Positions 18,046-27,095 of a stretch of 64,000 nucleotides of DNA are shown here, one piece after another (position 1 is the first letter of the stretch; each line of letters begins with the position of its first letter). The notes beneath the pieces were generated by a model. It was not told the origin of the DNA. It worked only from the letters and a program-made list of their open reading frames with translations, and searched no databases. The position numbers were made by a program, and so were the translations under genes. Source of the stretch: an uncultured Opitutales bacterium (GTDB lineage Bacteria; Verrucomicrobiota; Verrucomicrobiia; Opitutales; Seribacteraceae). The stretch lies in NCBI GenBank assembly GCA_943787575.1, contig CALSMY010000002.1, forward strand, positions 119,255-183,254, read 5' to 3'.

Positions 18046-18546
18046 TTAATTTAAATTAGAAATCCTGGTCTTTAATTTCCAAACTCTTGGGTGCTCCGAG
18101 CCTAACCAAGACGAAAAGATGGATAGTGCCCGTTGAAATGCAATTTTTGCCTGTTTTGAATTTCCTTGAATTTGGTGCATCGACCCCAAGGTAAAGTAGG
18201 TTTCTCCGATTTCCATATTATTTTTGCCATGTTTTTTTTCTAATTCAGTAATCGAGCTCTCGAGTCTTTTAATTGCACGATTATAATCATTTCTGGACAT
18301 TCGGTTGACTAATTTATCATCGGACCTTTTTTGAATAACTTGTCTTTCTGACGGTTGAAAAGGCGATGGAGGGGGCGGTCCATCCTCTGAGATGGTTTCT
18401 CCATCCGTTGACCGAAACCATTTCTTAGACTTATTAAAAGCTCGGGAAAGATATTCCACTGTTTCGCTCTTGGTCACGGTTACTCCACTGCCACCACAAG
18501 ACACCAAAAAGGAAAATAGAATACTACTAGTCCAAAAACGATTCAT
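18046..18546 (-). CDS. TPR-containing lipoprotein
   Basis: 166 residues. The N-terminus is a lipoprotein signal with lipobox LVSC (Cys17), so the mature protein should be lipid-anchored. A proline-rich linker (GPPPPSPFQP) follows near residue 55. The C-terminal half holds a tetratricopeptide pair: YNRAIKRLESSITELEKKHG and the segment beginning IGETYFTLGSMHQIQGN with KIAFQRALSIF. Such modules bind proteins. It is convergent with the HAD gene, nine bases apart. The partner is unknown. Confidence 0.7.
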   Translation of the reverse strand: MNRFWTSSILFSFLVSCGGSGVTVTKSETVEYLSRAFNKSKKWFRSTDGETISEDGPPPPSPFQPSERQVIQKRSDDKLVNRMSRNDYNRAIKRLESSITELEKKHGKNNMEIGETYFTLGSMHQIQGNSKQAKIAFQRALSIFSSWLGSEHPRVWKLKTRISNLN

Positions 18547-18638
18547 TCCTAAATGAACTCGAATGTTTCCCTTGGGTCAATCCCTCATCAACTTCAAACC
18601 TTGGCACTGTATAGAACTTGATTTAGGAAAACACTTCT

Positions 18639-19400
18639 ATGCCAAGAAATTGCTCAGCTCATGACTATTCGGCCTTGATTCGTAAATGGCGAGCATTGTC
18701 CAAAAAAACACCTTTGCGGGTAGGGAAAGTGAGTACCCCAAAGTCCTTACCTTTTTTTGAGGTAACTAATGGTTTACTATCTAGGGAGAAGCCATGTCTT
18801 TATATATCTGCTGGGATTCATGGTGATGAACCTGCACCTTGTTGGGCTCTACTTGAATGGGCAGAGAAAAACCATGGTCTTCTTCAAAATTTTCCGGTTT
18901 TGTTCTATCCATGCCTTAACCCGTGGGGCTTTGTACATAATTCTCGACTAGATGAATATGGGGAAGACCTTAACCGAATTTGGGGGAATGAGCACCATCC
19001 GTTGACCGAACAAATTTTCAAACGGATTAAAGGCTTATCCTTTTTTCTTTCCTTGAATTTGCACGAAGATTTCGATGCCAATGGAATTTACATTTACGAA
19101 CCATACCGCGGAGGAAGAACTGACCGATGGACAAATCAAATTCTTCAAGCAGGAAAAAAATTCCTCCCTTTGGATACAAGAAAAAGAATCGATGGAAAAA
19201 ACGCCAAAAATGGAATTATCAGGCCCCGGGTTAGCCATCCACCCAAAGAGGGTGTTCCGGAAGCCCTTTATCTTTTTCAAAATCACGGAACTAGAAATTT
19301 CACCATTGAGACTCCCTCGGAAGCATCTCTAGAGAAAAGGATTCTATCCCATCAAGCTATGATTAAGGAAAGTATACGCCTAGCAACTAGGCCTAGGTAG
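18639..19400 (+). CDS. M14-type zinc carboxypeptidase/succinylglutamate desuccinylase-like protein
   Basis: A 253-residue member of the M14/AstE-AspA superfamily, zinc enzymes that hydrolyse peptide or amide bonds. Zinc ligands are visible in SAGIHGDEPAPCW (HxxE) and in SLNLHEDFD (the later His). The substrate-binding NPWGFVHNSRLDEYGEDLNR motif and the catalytic FTIETPSE near residue 230 are typical. There is no signal peptide, so it acts in the cytoplasm. It stands alone before tRNA-Gly. Peptide or acyl-amino-acid substrate cannot be decided. Confidence 0.82.
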   Translation: MPRNCSAHDYSALIRKWRALSKKTPLRVGKVSTPKSLPFFEVTNGLLSREKPCLYISAGIHGDEPAPCWALLEWAEKNHGLLQNFPVLFYPCLNPWGFVHNSRLDEYGEDLNRIWGNEHHPLTEQIFKRIKGLSFFLSLNLHEDFDANGIYIYEPYRGGRTDRWTNQILQAGKKFLPLDTRKRIDGKNAKNGIIRPRVSHPPKEGVPEALYLFQNHGTRNFTIETPSEASLEKRILSHQAMIKESIRLATRPR

Positions 19401-19431
19401 GTTGAAGGCTATTTTAACAAAGATGTTAAAA

Positions 19432-19505
19432 TGGTGCGGGCAGAGGGAATCGAACCCTCGACACCAGCTTGGAAGGCTGGGGTTTTACCCCTAAACTATG
19501 CCCGC
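19432..19505 (-). tRNA. tRNA-Gly (anticodon TCC)
   Basis: The minus strand folds as a cloverleaf: acceptor GCGGGCA/TGCCCGC, anticodon loop CTTCCAA with TCC, T arm GGTTCGATTCC, and an encoded CCA end at 19432-19434. The tRNA lies 51 bases after the IMPase stop on the same strand. Confidence 0.97.
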
Positions 19506-19556
19506 TTGAGGAAAGGTTGAAATAAAACCGAAGGTAGGGCTGTCGGTCAAGGGGAA

Positions 19557-20408
19557 TCAAGCTTGGTTGTCAGCTAATTTAAGTGCTTGGCATACCTCTT
19601 GATGAAAAATTTCAGAACCAACGCGAAAAGGGCAGGGTCCCATTGTCGGACTAAAACCTTGCATGGGAAAGGCTGGGTCTTGAATAAAACGGAAACGGGC
19701 ACCGGCTCCTTCACAGATCGCATAACCAGCGGCACAGTCCCATGGCTTGGCCCGAAATTCCAAACAACCGTCTAGCCGACCAGTTGCCACATTAGCCAAG
19801 CCGACGGCGGCAGATCCCGGGCAGCGAATCCGCCATACTTGCAAGGCTTCGTTTAGGGTGTTTAATTGTTCAACGGGTATGGGGAAATGCATGCAAAAGG
19901 TAAGCTTTTCATTAACCAAGGACTGGGCAGCATGCACTGGACGATCTCCTTCGATAGCTCCAAACTGGGGGCCGCCCTGTAACAAGTTGTCCCTTCCATA
20001 ATCGTAAATAAATCCATAAACGGGTAATCCGTTTCGGAGTAAGCCCAGAGAAATTCCGCATTCGGGTACTCCGACTGCATAGTTGTTTGTTCCGTCAACG
20101 GGATCAAGAACCCAGGCAAATTCCCCTTTTAAGGGTATGGGTTCCGGAGTTTCCACTGATTCCTCAGAACAGTAGTCATCAGCAGGAAATTGTATTTCCA
20201 GTGCGGAAAATAGCTGTTCAGATATGGTTTCATCAACCTCGGTAACACGAGTACCATCTCCTTTCCAACGGCTCTGAGTAAGCCCGAAATTTGCTCGAAA
20301 GTAGTCGACTTGGTCGAGTACGGCTTTGTGTCCGGCGAGTATACGTAAGTGCAGTTCAGAATCTGCAGAGGAAAGGTCGGGTGTTTGGTTGATTAGGGAT
20401 CGATCCAT
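19557..20408 (-). CDS. Inositol-monophosphatase-family phosphatase
   Basis: A 283-residue member of the Li-sensitive magnesium phosphatase family (SuhB, CysQ, IMPase). Metal ligands are in DDYCSEES (near residue 78), [12 protein letters not shown] (near 100) and [16 protein letters not shown] (near 225). The start codon overlaps the end of ispG by 16 bases, placing it as the last gene of the uppS-cdsA-dxr-rseP-ispG operon. The substrate may be inositol phosphate, PAP or another sugar phosphate; the motifs do not decide. Confidence 0.9.
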   Translation of the reverse strand: MDRSLINQTPDLSSADSELHLRILAGHKAVLDQVDYFRANFGLTQSRWKGDGTRVTEVDETISEQLFSALEIQFPADDYCSEESVETPEPIPLKGEFAWVLDPVDGTNNYAVGVPECGISLGLLRNGLPVYGFIYDYGRDNLLQGGPQFGAIEGDRPVHAAQSLVNEKLTFCMHFPIPVEQLNTLNEALQVWRIRCPGSAAVGLANVATGRLDGCLEFRAKPWDCAAGYAICEGAGARFRFIQDPAFPMQGFSPTMGPCPFRVGSEIFHQEVCQALKLADNQA

Positions 20409-22424
20409 TTTCCTTCTTCTTGTATGAGATCGACCAATCGGTCAACCGCCTCCTTTTGTGGGATGGCGGATTTTACCCTTTTTTTGCCCACATATAAATC
20501 AATTTTACCCGGTCCTGATCCAACATAACCAAAGTCAGCATCCGCCATTTCGCCGGGCCCGTTTACGATGCAGCCCATCACCGCAATGGTAACTCCCTTG
20601 AGGTGACCGGTTGCTTGCTTGACCAGTTGAGTAGTGCTTTGTAGGTCGAATAAAGTACGTCCACAACTCGGACAAGCGATAAATTCAGTTTTAGATATCC
20701 TGGCTCTAGCTCCTTGTAACAAGTTGTAGGCAAGTGCCCGGTTTCGATCGAGATCACCTGTATGTTCAATGGAGAGGAGATCCCCAATTCCATCACAGAG
20801 CAGGGATCCAGAAAGGATTGATGAATCGAGCAATCGTGCAGAAAAGAAATCGTCACCCGCTAGTAACCTGAAAGAGTCGGAATTACGTATCCAAAGGGGA
20901 AGGGATAGATCTGCCGTTTCCAAGGCACAAGCTAAGGCTCGGTAAGCAGCGACTGGGTTATCCCACGGTGTAATTGTTTCCAGGGTAATAACGGGCGGGC
21001 TTGGATGCAGCGTTTAATAGAAGTTCAATTCCTGAGGAAAGTGTAACTCCGGGTAAGGAGATGCATGGGTGATGGCCAGCTGATTCACAATGAGCGAGAA
21101 ACCTTGCGATCTCTGACTCGTCCGTTCCTATTGCTGCGGCATGCCAAAGTAGGGGGGGGGAGGAATGCTTAATTGGAGGAAGTTCAGTGCAGGGATCTTC
21201 TCGCAGGTCATCGACAACAATTACGGAAACCGCCCCAAAGAGAGAGTCGCGCAAAATTTCTAGGTCAGGAAGAGCGGATGAATTCTCAAGTGAAACGATC
21301 AATCCTTCGATGGGGGCGTCCTTGGCTGCGGATTGAGAACGGGCTGTTTCTCCAATAATTTTTTCCACCTTATCCAGTCGATGAGGGGTGGATACAAGAA
21401 CAGAGGGTGGAGATTTTTCTCCCACCTCCAAGGTTTTTGAATTAAGCGATATCGAAGGGCAGGGCCGGCGCCGGTATAAATAGGGATCTACAAAATCAAT
21501 TGGGTCAGGCAATTTTTGGTCTTTTGATTCCCAGCAAAGGTGAGCCCGGTTGGCAAGATCCCGAGCAACCGGGATTTCCGCAACCGGATCTTCAGTTAAA
21601 GAAACCCGGAGTGTATCTCCCAATCCATCCAGTAGCAGAGAACCTATGCCAATGGCACTCTTGATACGTGCATCTTCTCCATCACCGGCTTCGGTTACCC
21701 CGAGGTGAAGGGGATAATCCATGCCTTCGTTGTTCATTAAGGATACCACTAAGCGGTAAGCCTCAATCATGACTTTTGGATTACTCGATTTCATAGACAA
21801 TACCATCTCATGGTATTGATGGGAGCGGGCGATGCGCAAAAATTCCAGGGCAGATTCGGCCATACCCCGGGGAGAATCTCCAAAACGATTCATAATGCGG
21901 TCGGAAAGGGATCCATGATTTGTGCCTATGCGCATAGCTCGCCCTAATTCTTTGCAACGTAGTACCAAGGGAGTGAAGGTATCGTGCAGGCGATCCAGTT
22001 CTTCTTGGTATTGGGATTCGGAATATTCTCGAATTTGAAATTTCTTACGGTCTGCGTAGTTGCCTGGGTTGACTCGCACTTTCTCTACATACTTTGCCGC
22101 CTCCATTGCCGCTTGAGGCATAAAATGAATATCCGCAACCAGGGGAACCTCAATTTTTGCTGCCCTTACCTCTCTTGATATTTCTTTGAGTGCTTCGGCC
22201 GCCCTTAAATTAGGAGCGGTTATGCGTACGATCTCACAGCCAGCTTCCGCCAGTTCAATGGATTGACGAGCAGTGGCTCGGGTATCCATGGTGTCCGTAG
22301 TGGTCATCGATTGTACACGGACGGGTTGTTTCCCTCCGAGGGTTAATTCGCCTATTTTTACCTCCCTGGTTGTACGCCGGGTGGAATGAAACCTGGATAC
22401 GCAATAGGGAGAAACCGAACCCAT
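20393..22424 (-). pseudogene. ispG: 4-hydroxy-3-methylbut-2-enyl-diphosphate synthase, large type, frameshifted
   Basis: IspG converts MEcPP to HMBPP in the MEP isoprenoid pathway. Two frames make one 676-residue protein. The first (22424-20958) has the TIM barrel (VKIGELTLGGKQPVRVQSMT, PLVADIHFMP, KVRVNPGNYADR, RIGTNHGSLSDR) and a large insert domain as in plants and chlamydiae. The second holds the 4Fe-4S domain with [14 protein letters not shown] and [11 protein letters not shown]. In the second frame the sequence continues upstream as [20 protein letters not shown], so the break lies at 20988-20999; dropping one base there (an A of TAAC or a G) restores a single frame. The span is 3n+1 bases. 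As the gene should be essential, sequencing error or a functional split are both open. It overlaps the IMPase start. Confidence 0.92.
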
Positions 22425-22448
22425 TACAAAAGGGGAAAAGGTTTTCCT

Positions 22449-23936
22449 TTAAAAGGGAAGAATGCGCTGCATGTCAAAAAAGGTGACATAGAGCATGAAG
22501 GAGAAGAGCAAAGCCACAAAGAGAACCTGGGCTCGTTCAAGGAATGCGAGGGGCAACGGCTTGCCTCGCAACTTTTCGACTGTGGCAAATAGCATGTGAC
22601 CACCATCTAGAACCGGAATGGGCAAAAGGTTGAGAATGGCAAGGTTCACATTAATGAAAACAACGAACCAAAGAAGTTTTTTAAAGCCGATCTTCGCAAA
22701 CACACTCAGGTGATTCACAATACCCACTGGTCCACTCATGTTACGGAGCTTTACATCAGATGCGGGGCTGACCAGTCCGCTAAGGGTTAAGTACATGTCT
22801 TTTACCCTGCTGTAAATTAAGCTAAGGGGATTTGGGTAGGTGGTAACAATTTTGAATTGCGGACGAAATCCGATTAATCGACGAGTGATAGGAACCCCAG
22901 CAACCATAATTTCTTTTTCAACCGGAAGTAATTCAACGGTTCGTTCTGGACCGCCTTCACCTCCTTGGCAGACAACCAAGGAAATGCTTTTGTTATTATC
23001 CGTTTTTTCCAACATATAAACAAGCTGAGCAAAGGAATGAATCACTTCTCCGTTCATCGATACCAGTTGATCTCCAACTTGAAGGCCAGCTTCTATTGCA
23101 GGCATGTCTGGTGATAATTCTCCAATGAAAAAAGTTTCTTTCGGGCCGATCCCAATTACCCTCATTTCTTCCGGACCCCAGACTTCGGGATAGATTTCAA
23201 ATTTTTGTTCCTGGCCGTTTCTTAAAACCGATAAATTGAGAAGCCTTCTACCTTGTGCTGTTTGTTGCTTGCCGGTAATGATCCGGTTTTGAATGTCCAT
23301 GAAGTCATCAACAAGGGATCCATCAACGGTTAAAATTTCGTCACCAGGCAAAAGGCCAGCCTTCTTCGCGGGTGAGGTGACCTCTTCACCTTCTTCCACA
23401 AGAGGATTCCAACGTTCCACAGTATCTGCAACATAACCAATCTTGTTGGTCAATTGGGCATCGGTCACATCGTAACCGAAAAACCACAATACCGAAGATA
23501 GAGCAAACGCAAGCAACACATTAAAGACTGCCCCCATTACCGAAACGATCATCTTGTCAGTGTAAGTGATCTTGGGCATTGGTTCCTCTTTGGGAACCTC
23601 TTCCTCATCGTCGTCATCAAAATCATCCCATGCAGATGGGCGGTCTGCTGGATCTTGGGAGTCCTTACCCCGTTGCTCTTCGTTACCCTCCAGTCTTCCC
23701 ATATCCGATAATTGAGGGAGGGCGACATAGCCACCGAAAGGAATGGCAGATAACCGATATTCTACACCATTACGGGTCCATCCAAACAGCTTGGGTCCGA
23801 ACCCAATGGAAAAGCGGGTGATGATCAACCCACGTTGGCGGGCAGCCAAAAAATGTCCGAGTTCGTGAATGAAAATAGTGAAACCCAGGGCAAAGAGGGC
23901 AATAAACAGAAAAGCAATGTCGTAGAGCATGGTCAT
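22449..23936 (-). CDS. rseP: RIP metalloprotease (site-2 protease)
   Basis: A 495-residue inner-membrane zinc protease that cuts transmembrane segments, such as those of anti-sigma factors or spent signal peptides. The active site is IHELGHFLAAR (His24, Glu25, His28) in the first helix, with the third ligand in LLPIPVLDGGHMLF near residue 450. Two PDZ domains lie between (AGLLPGDEILTVDG near 185 and AGLQVGDQLVSMNG near 285). An unusual acidic insert of about 40 residues (DDFDDDDEEEVPKEE) sits on the loop after the first helix. It lies between dxr and ispG, as is common. It is a candidate partner for the FecR-type protein at 5.3-7.0 kb, by inference only. Confidence 0.93.
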   Translation of the reverse strand: MTMLYDIAFLFIALFALGFTIFIHELGHFLAARQRGLIITRFSIGFGPKLFGWTRNGVEYRLSAIPFGGYVALPQLSDMGRLEGNEEQRGKDSQDPADRPSAWDDFDDDDEEEVPKEEPMPKITYTDKMIVSVMGAVFNVLLAFALSSVLWFFGYDVTDAQLTNKIGYVADTVERWNPLVEEGEEVTSPAKKAGLLPGDEILTVDGSLVDDFMDIQNRIITGKQQTAQGRRLLNLSVLRNGQEQKFEIYPEVWGPEEMRVIGIGPKETFFIGELSPDMPAIEAGLQVGDQLVSMNGEVIHSFAQLVYMLEKTDNNKSISLVVCQGGEGGPERTVELLPVEKEIMVAGVPITRRLIGFRPQFKIVTTYPNPLSLIYSRVKDMYLTLSGLVSPASDVKLRNMSGPVGIVNHLSVFAKIGFKKLLWFVVFINVNLAILNLLPIPVLDGGHMLFATVEKLRGKPLPLAFLERAQVLFVALLFSFMLYVTFFDMQRILPF

Positions 23937-23960
23937 GACTAAAAAGAATGAGGGTCGAGC

Positions 23961-25115
23961 CTAAGCGACCTGAGAAATCGCGTGCTCGGTAAGGGAACGA
24001 GCTTCTTGATCGAGAGCAAGTAAGTCCTCAAGTGCGTAAACGGAACGGTGATCGAAAAGGTTCAAAGTAGTTTCAATCATGCGGGAAATCTCCCCAAAGC
24101 CAATTCGATTCGAGAGAAAGGCATCTACTGCCATCTCATTGGCGGCATTGTAAACCAGGGGGGCGCATCCACCTTGTTCCAAAGAATGCCTAGCCAAACT
24201 GAGGCAGGGGTAACGGTCTAAGTCGGGTGGTGAAAAAGAAAGTTCCATAGCAGAAGAAAGGTCCAACCCCTGCTCGACCCCGGAAAGACGTTCTGGGAAG
24301 AGTAGTGCGTTTTGTAGGGCAAAGGTCATGCATGGGGGAGACATTTGGGCGAAGCTACAACCATCCGAAAAACGAACAATTGCATGAACAATACTTGGCG
24401 GATGAATCAGAACATGGAGCTTCTCTGGAGGGAGATCAAAAAGCCATTTTGCTTCAATTAATTCAAGGCCCTTGTTGGCCATGGTTGCTGAATCTACTGT
24501 AATTTTTGGGCCCATGTCCCAATTGGGGTGACGCATGGCTTGTTCCGGAGTTGCCTTATTCAAGTCTTCGATCGGCCAGTCCCGGAAAGGGCCACCAGAT
24601 GCGGTCAGAGCTAGTGAATCCAGGGCTTTTTCAGGTTGTCCCTGCAAGCATTGAAAAACCGCATTATGTTCACTGTCTGCAGGTAAAATTCGGGCTCCGG
24701 TTCGACGGGCGGTTTCCATAACTAGTTCGCCTGCGACCACTAAAGATTCCTTGTTTGCCAAGACCACATCCTTACCGGCTTCAAGTGCTGCAAGGGTGGG
24801 GGCAAGTCCGGCCGCACCAACTACGGCAACCAAGACAATATCTGCCTCGTTCCAGCCTGCAAGTTCAGTAAGAGCATGTGCCCCCGTGGACAATTTAGAT
24901 CCAGATGGAAGTTCCGGCTGAGAGGCGGGTGGCTCATATAAATGAACTTTCTGTACTCCAAATTCTCGGGCAATGGAAGCGAGTTCATCTGCTTTTTGGT
25001 ATGCCGATATTCCGATCAGTTTTAGCTTATCCGGGTGTTTGCGGATTACCCTCAGTGAACTTTTACCGATCGAGCCAGTGGCTCCTAATAAGATAAGCTT
25101 CCTTGGGAAGCTCAT
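23961..25115 (-). CDS. dxr: 1-deoxy-D-xylulose-5-phosphate reductoisomerase
   Basis: Dxr (IspC) makes MEP from DXP with NADPH, the second step of the MEP pathway. The 384-residue length is normal. NADPH-binding LLGATGSIGKSSL is at residues 9-21; VLANKESLVVAGE and LPADSEHNAVFQCL hold the catalytic and metal-binding acids; TASGGPFRDW is the flexible loop; and PNWDMGPKITVDSATMANKG the substrate site. The start overlaps the cdsA stop by four bases. Fosmidomycin sensitivity would follow from the family but is not shown. Confidence 0.97.
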   Translation of the reverse strand: MSFPRKLILLGATGSIGKSSLRVIRKHPDKLKLIGISAYQKADELASIAREFGVQKVHLYEPPASQPELPSGSKLSTGAHALTELAGWNEADIVLVAVVGAAGLAPTLAALEAGKDVVLANKESLVVAGELVMETARRTGARILPADSEHNAVFQCLQGQPEKALDSLALTASGGPFRDWPIEDLNKATPEQAMRHPNWDMGPKITVDSATMANKGLELIEAKWLFDLPPEKLHVLIHPPSIVHAIVRFSDGCSFAQMSPPCMTFALQNALLFPERLSGVEQGLDLSSAMELSFSPPDLDRYPCLSLARHSLEQGGCAPLVYNAANEMAVDAFLSNRIGFGEISRMIETTLNLFDHRSVYALEDLLALDQEARSLTEHAISQVA

Positions 25116-25972
25116 GGATGGATCAATAATATGATAAAATATCCGGCTGGGGCGGACAGGATCAAGCTATCCGTAAGGTCGAGCAATCCACCAATCCCAG
25201 GAATGGACCCACCGGAATCTTTCATGCCTGCGAGTCGTTTCAATACAGATGCAATCAAATCTCCAATGACTGACACGAGTCCTATGACCAATCCCCAACA
25301 GGCTCCTTGTGAGGGTTCGAGAGACCAGGCTCCAAAATCAAAAAGATGGGAAAGGTGATGGTTAGCCAACCATGGAATCAAAGCTCCAATTCCTGCAGAG
25401 GCTCCCAGTCCTCCTAGTAAGCCTTCCACCGTTTTACCCGGGCTGATCGATGGTGCCATTTTCGTACGTCCAATAGTTTTTCCAACGAGTAAGGCCCCGA
25501 TATCACTGAATTTTGCAACGAGTACAATCCACAAACAGAAAAAGAGACCAAATCCGAGTGCTTGGGGATCAGCTGGAGACTCGACGATCCGCAAAATTCT
25601 TACAAAATAGTGAAGTAGAAAAGTGACGAATAATAAACCGAAAAAGGTGGGCAATAAGCGCTTTACATAGAGTCCGCGTTGATCTTGCGGGAAAACTACA
25701 CAAGCCGCGGAGGAGAATAATGCCCCAACCGCGAGTGCATCAATGCCCGCACCTGGGAAATAAAAAGCGATAGGAATCATGCATGCCCCGGTAACCAGTC
25801 CGGTTATACGATTAGCGGCAAAACCAATTCTTCCAAGGATGGTGTAAACTTCGAATAAAGTGAGAGTTGCACAAAGGTTCAGGATCCACATTGCTCCGGG
25901 TTCTTTTAGTCCATAGACAATAATTCCGAGCAGTCCCCATAGGATTACGGTGGCAATAGTACGCAAGATCAT
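25112..25972 (-). CDS. cdsA: Phosphatidate cytidylyltransferase
   Basis: CdsA makes CDP-diacylglycerol from phosphatidate and CTP in the inner membrane, the branch point for phospholipids. 286 residues with about eight hydrophobic helices. The catalytic C-terminal signature is IGDLIASVLKRLAGMKDSGG followed by IPGIGGLLDLTDSL, with the metal-binding aspartates. GKTIGRTKMAPSISPGKTVEG is the second conserved segment. It overlaps both uppS and dxr by four bases, so this is a tightly coupled operon. Confidence 0.95.
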   Translation of the reverse strand: MILRTIATVILWGLLGIIVYGLKEPGAMWILNLCATLTLFEVYTILGRIGFAANRITGLVTGACMIPIAFYFPGAGIDALAVGALFSSAACVVFPQDQRGLYVKRLLPTFFGLLFVTFLLHYFVRILRIVESPADPQALGFGLFFCLWIVLVAKFSDIGALLVGKTIGRTKMAPSISPGKTVEGLLGGLGASAGIGALIPWLANHHLSHLFDFGAWSLEPSQGACWGLVIGLVSVIGDLIASVLKRLAGMKDSGGSIPGIGGLLDLTDSLILSAPAGYFIILLIHP

Positions 25973-26727
25973 GATGAGGCTAATGGTTGGGCAGGTTGTT
26001 GTATTTGTTCGCTGGTTTTTCCAAACCTGCGTTCTCGTTGGGCATAGTTTGATAGTGCCTTGATAAAAGCATCTCTACCAAAATCGGGCCAGTGTAAGGG
26101 GGATACGAAAATCTCCGCATAAGCTGCTTGCAGAAGGAGGAAATTACTCAGGCGAAATTCTCCTGACGTACGAATGATCAAGTCTGGGTCAGGAAGATCA
26201 GAGGTTTCTAGATAAGGAGAAAATTCTTCCCAAGTAGGAATATGGTCGGATGCAGGGTTATCTTGACCGTACTTGGAAATCGCCTGGAGAACCTCCTGTC
26301 GGCTACCGTAGTTTAAAGCGAGAGTGAGGTTCCAACGGTCATTGTCACGAGTTTCATAGATGGTGTCTTCCACTATTTTGCGGGCAAAATCTGGTAGGCC
26401 GGAAAGATCCCCAATTGCCCGCAGCCGGATACCATCTTCCATCATTGATCGAAATTCTTTTTTAAGAAATTCCTCAAGGAGTTTCATTAAGCCGGATTTT
26501 TCATCCTTGGGACGGTTTTGATTCTCGGTACTAAACGCATAAAGCGTGATGTAAGGAACGCCCACTTCTTTGGCTGCATTAACAACGGCCCGAACATTTT
26601 CCACCCCGTTTCGATGACCGAATAATCTGGGCATCTTTCTAGAACGGGCCCAGCGACCATTACCGTCCATAATCAGAGCGACATGTCGGGGAAGGTTGTT
26701 TTTTTCTTCGGGCGTGAGTTCAAGCAT
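25969..26727 (-). CDS. uppS: Isoprenyl transferase (undecaprenyl diphosphate synthase)
   Basis: UppS condenses isopentenyl diphosphate onto farnesyl diphosphate in cis to make the C55 carrier for peptidoglycan and LPS. 252 residues. VALIMDGNGRWARSR carries the catalytic Asp and GNGRWA, FGHRNGVENVR follows, and TLYAFSTENQNRP, LALNYGSRQEV and the PDLIIRTSGEFRLSNFLL signature are all present. It is the first gene of the six-gene minus operon and diverges from the pterin dehydratase gene. Confidence 0.97.
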   Translation of the reverse strand: MLELTPEEKNNLPRHVALIMDGNGRWARSRKMPRLFGHRNGVENVRAVVNAAKEVGVPYITLYAFSTENQNRPKDEKSGLMKLLEEFLKKEFRSMMEDGIRLRAIGDLSGLPDFARKIVEDTIYETRDNDRWNLTLALNYGSRQEVLQAISKYGQDNPASDHIPTWEEFSPYLETSDLPDPDLIIRTSGEFRLSNFLLLQAAYAEIFVSPLHWPDFGRDAFIKALSNYAQRERRFGKTSEQIQQPAQPLASS

Positions 26728-26766
26728 GGAAATTGGAAAATCCTATCTCAACGGGTTCAGGACCGA

Positions 26767-26795
26767 TTGACAACGAGGAAAGCTTGGACTAACGA
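26767..26795 (+). promoter_or_regulatory. Weak promoter candidate for the pterin dehydratase gene
   Basis: A perfect TTGACA at 26767 is followed after 17 bases by TAACGA, a poor -10. The start codon is only nine bases further on, so transcription would begin nearly at the ATG of 26805 or use the ATG at 26817. Confidence 0.25.
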
Positions 26796-26804
26796 TTTCA
26801 ACCG

Positions 26805-27092
26805 ATGATTAATCCCATGAACGAGGTACAAATTACCGAATCCCTAAAAAGTCTTCCGGGATGGACTTTTGAGGATAATAAATTGCGCAAAATATATAAG
26901 TTTAATGATTTTCCAGAGGCGATGGCCTTTTTGGTCCGTTTGTCTTATGAGGCCGAAAATCGAAACCACCATCCTGAAATTTTCAATTGCTATAACCGGT
27001 TGGAGATTGGGCTTAATACCCACGATGCTGGAGGAAAGGTCACCGATAGAGACATCGAATTGGCACTGGCAATCGAAAAACTTTTTAAGTGA
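26805..27092 (+). CDS. phhB: Pterin-4a-carbinolamine dehydratase
   Basis: A 95-residue enzyme that dehydrates 4a-hydroxytetrahydropterin after aromatic amino-acid hydroxylation. The active-site motif ENRNHHPEIFNCYNRL and LNTHDAGGKVTDRD are intact, with the His-His-Pro-Glu core. A second ATG at 26817 is equally possible as the start. No phenylalanine hydroxylase gene lies nearby, and in many bacteria this protein has other roles, such as in molybdopterin or carotenoid-linked metabolism. It is convergent with the sulfatase, four bases apart. Confidence 0.93.
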   Translation: MINPMNEVQITESLKSLPGWTFEDNKLRKIYKFNDFPEAMAFLVRLSYEAENRNHHPEIFNCYNRLEIGLNTHDAGGKVTDRDIELALAIEKLFK

Positions 27093-27095
27093 TAA

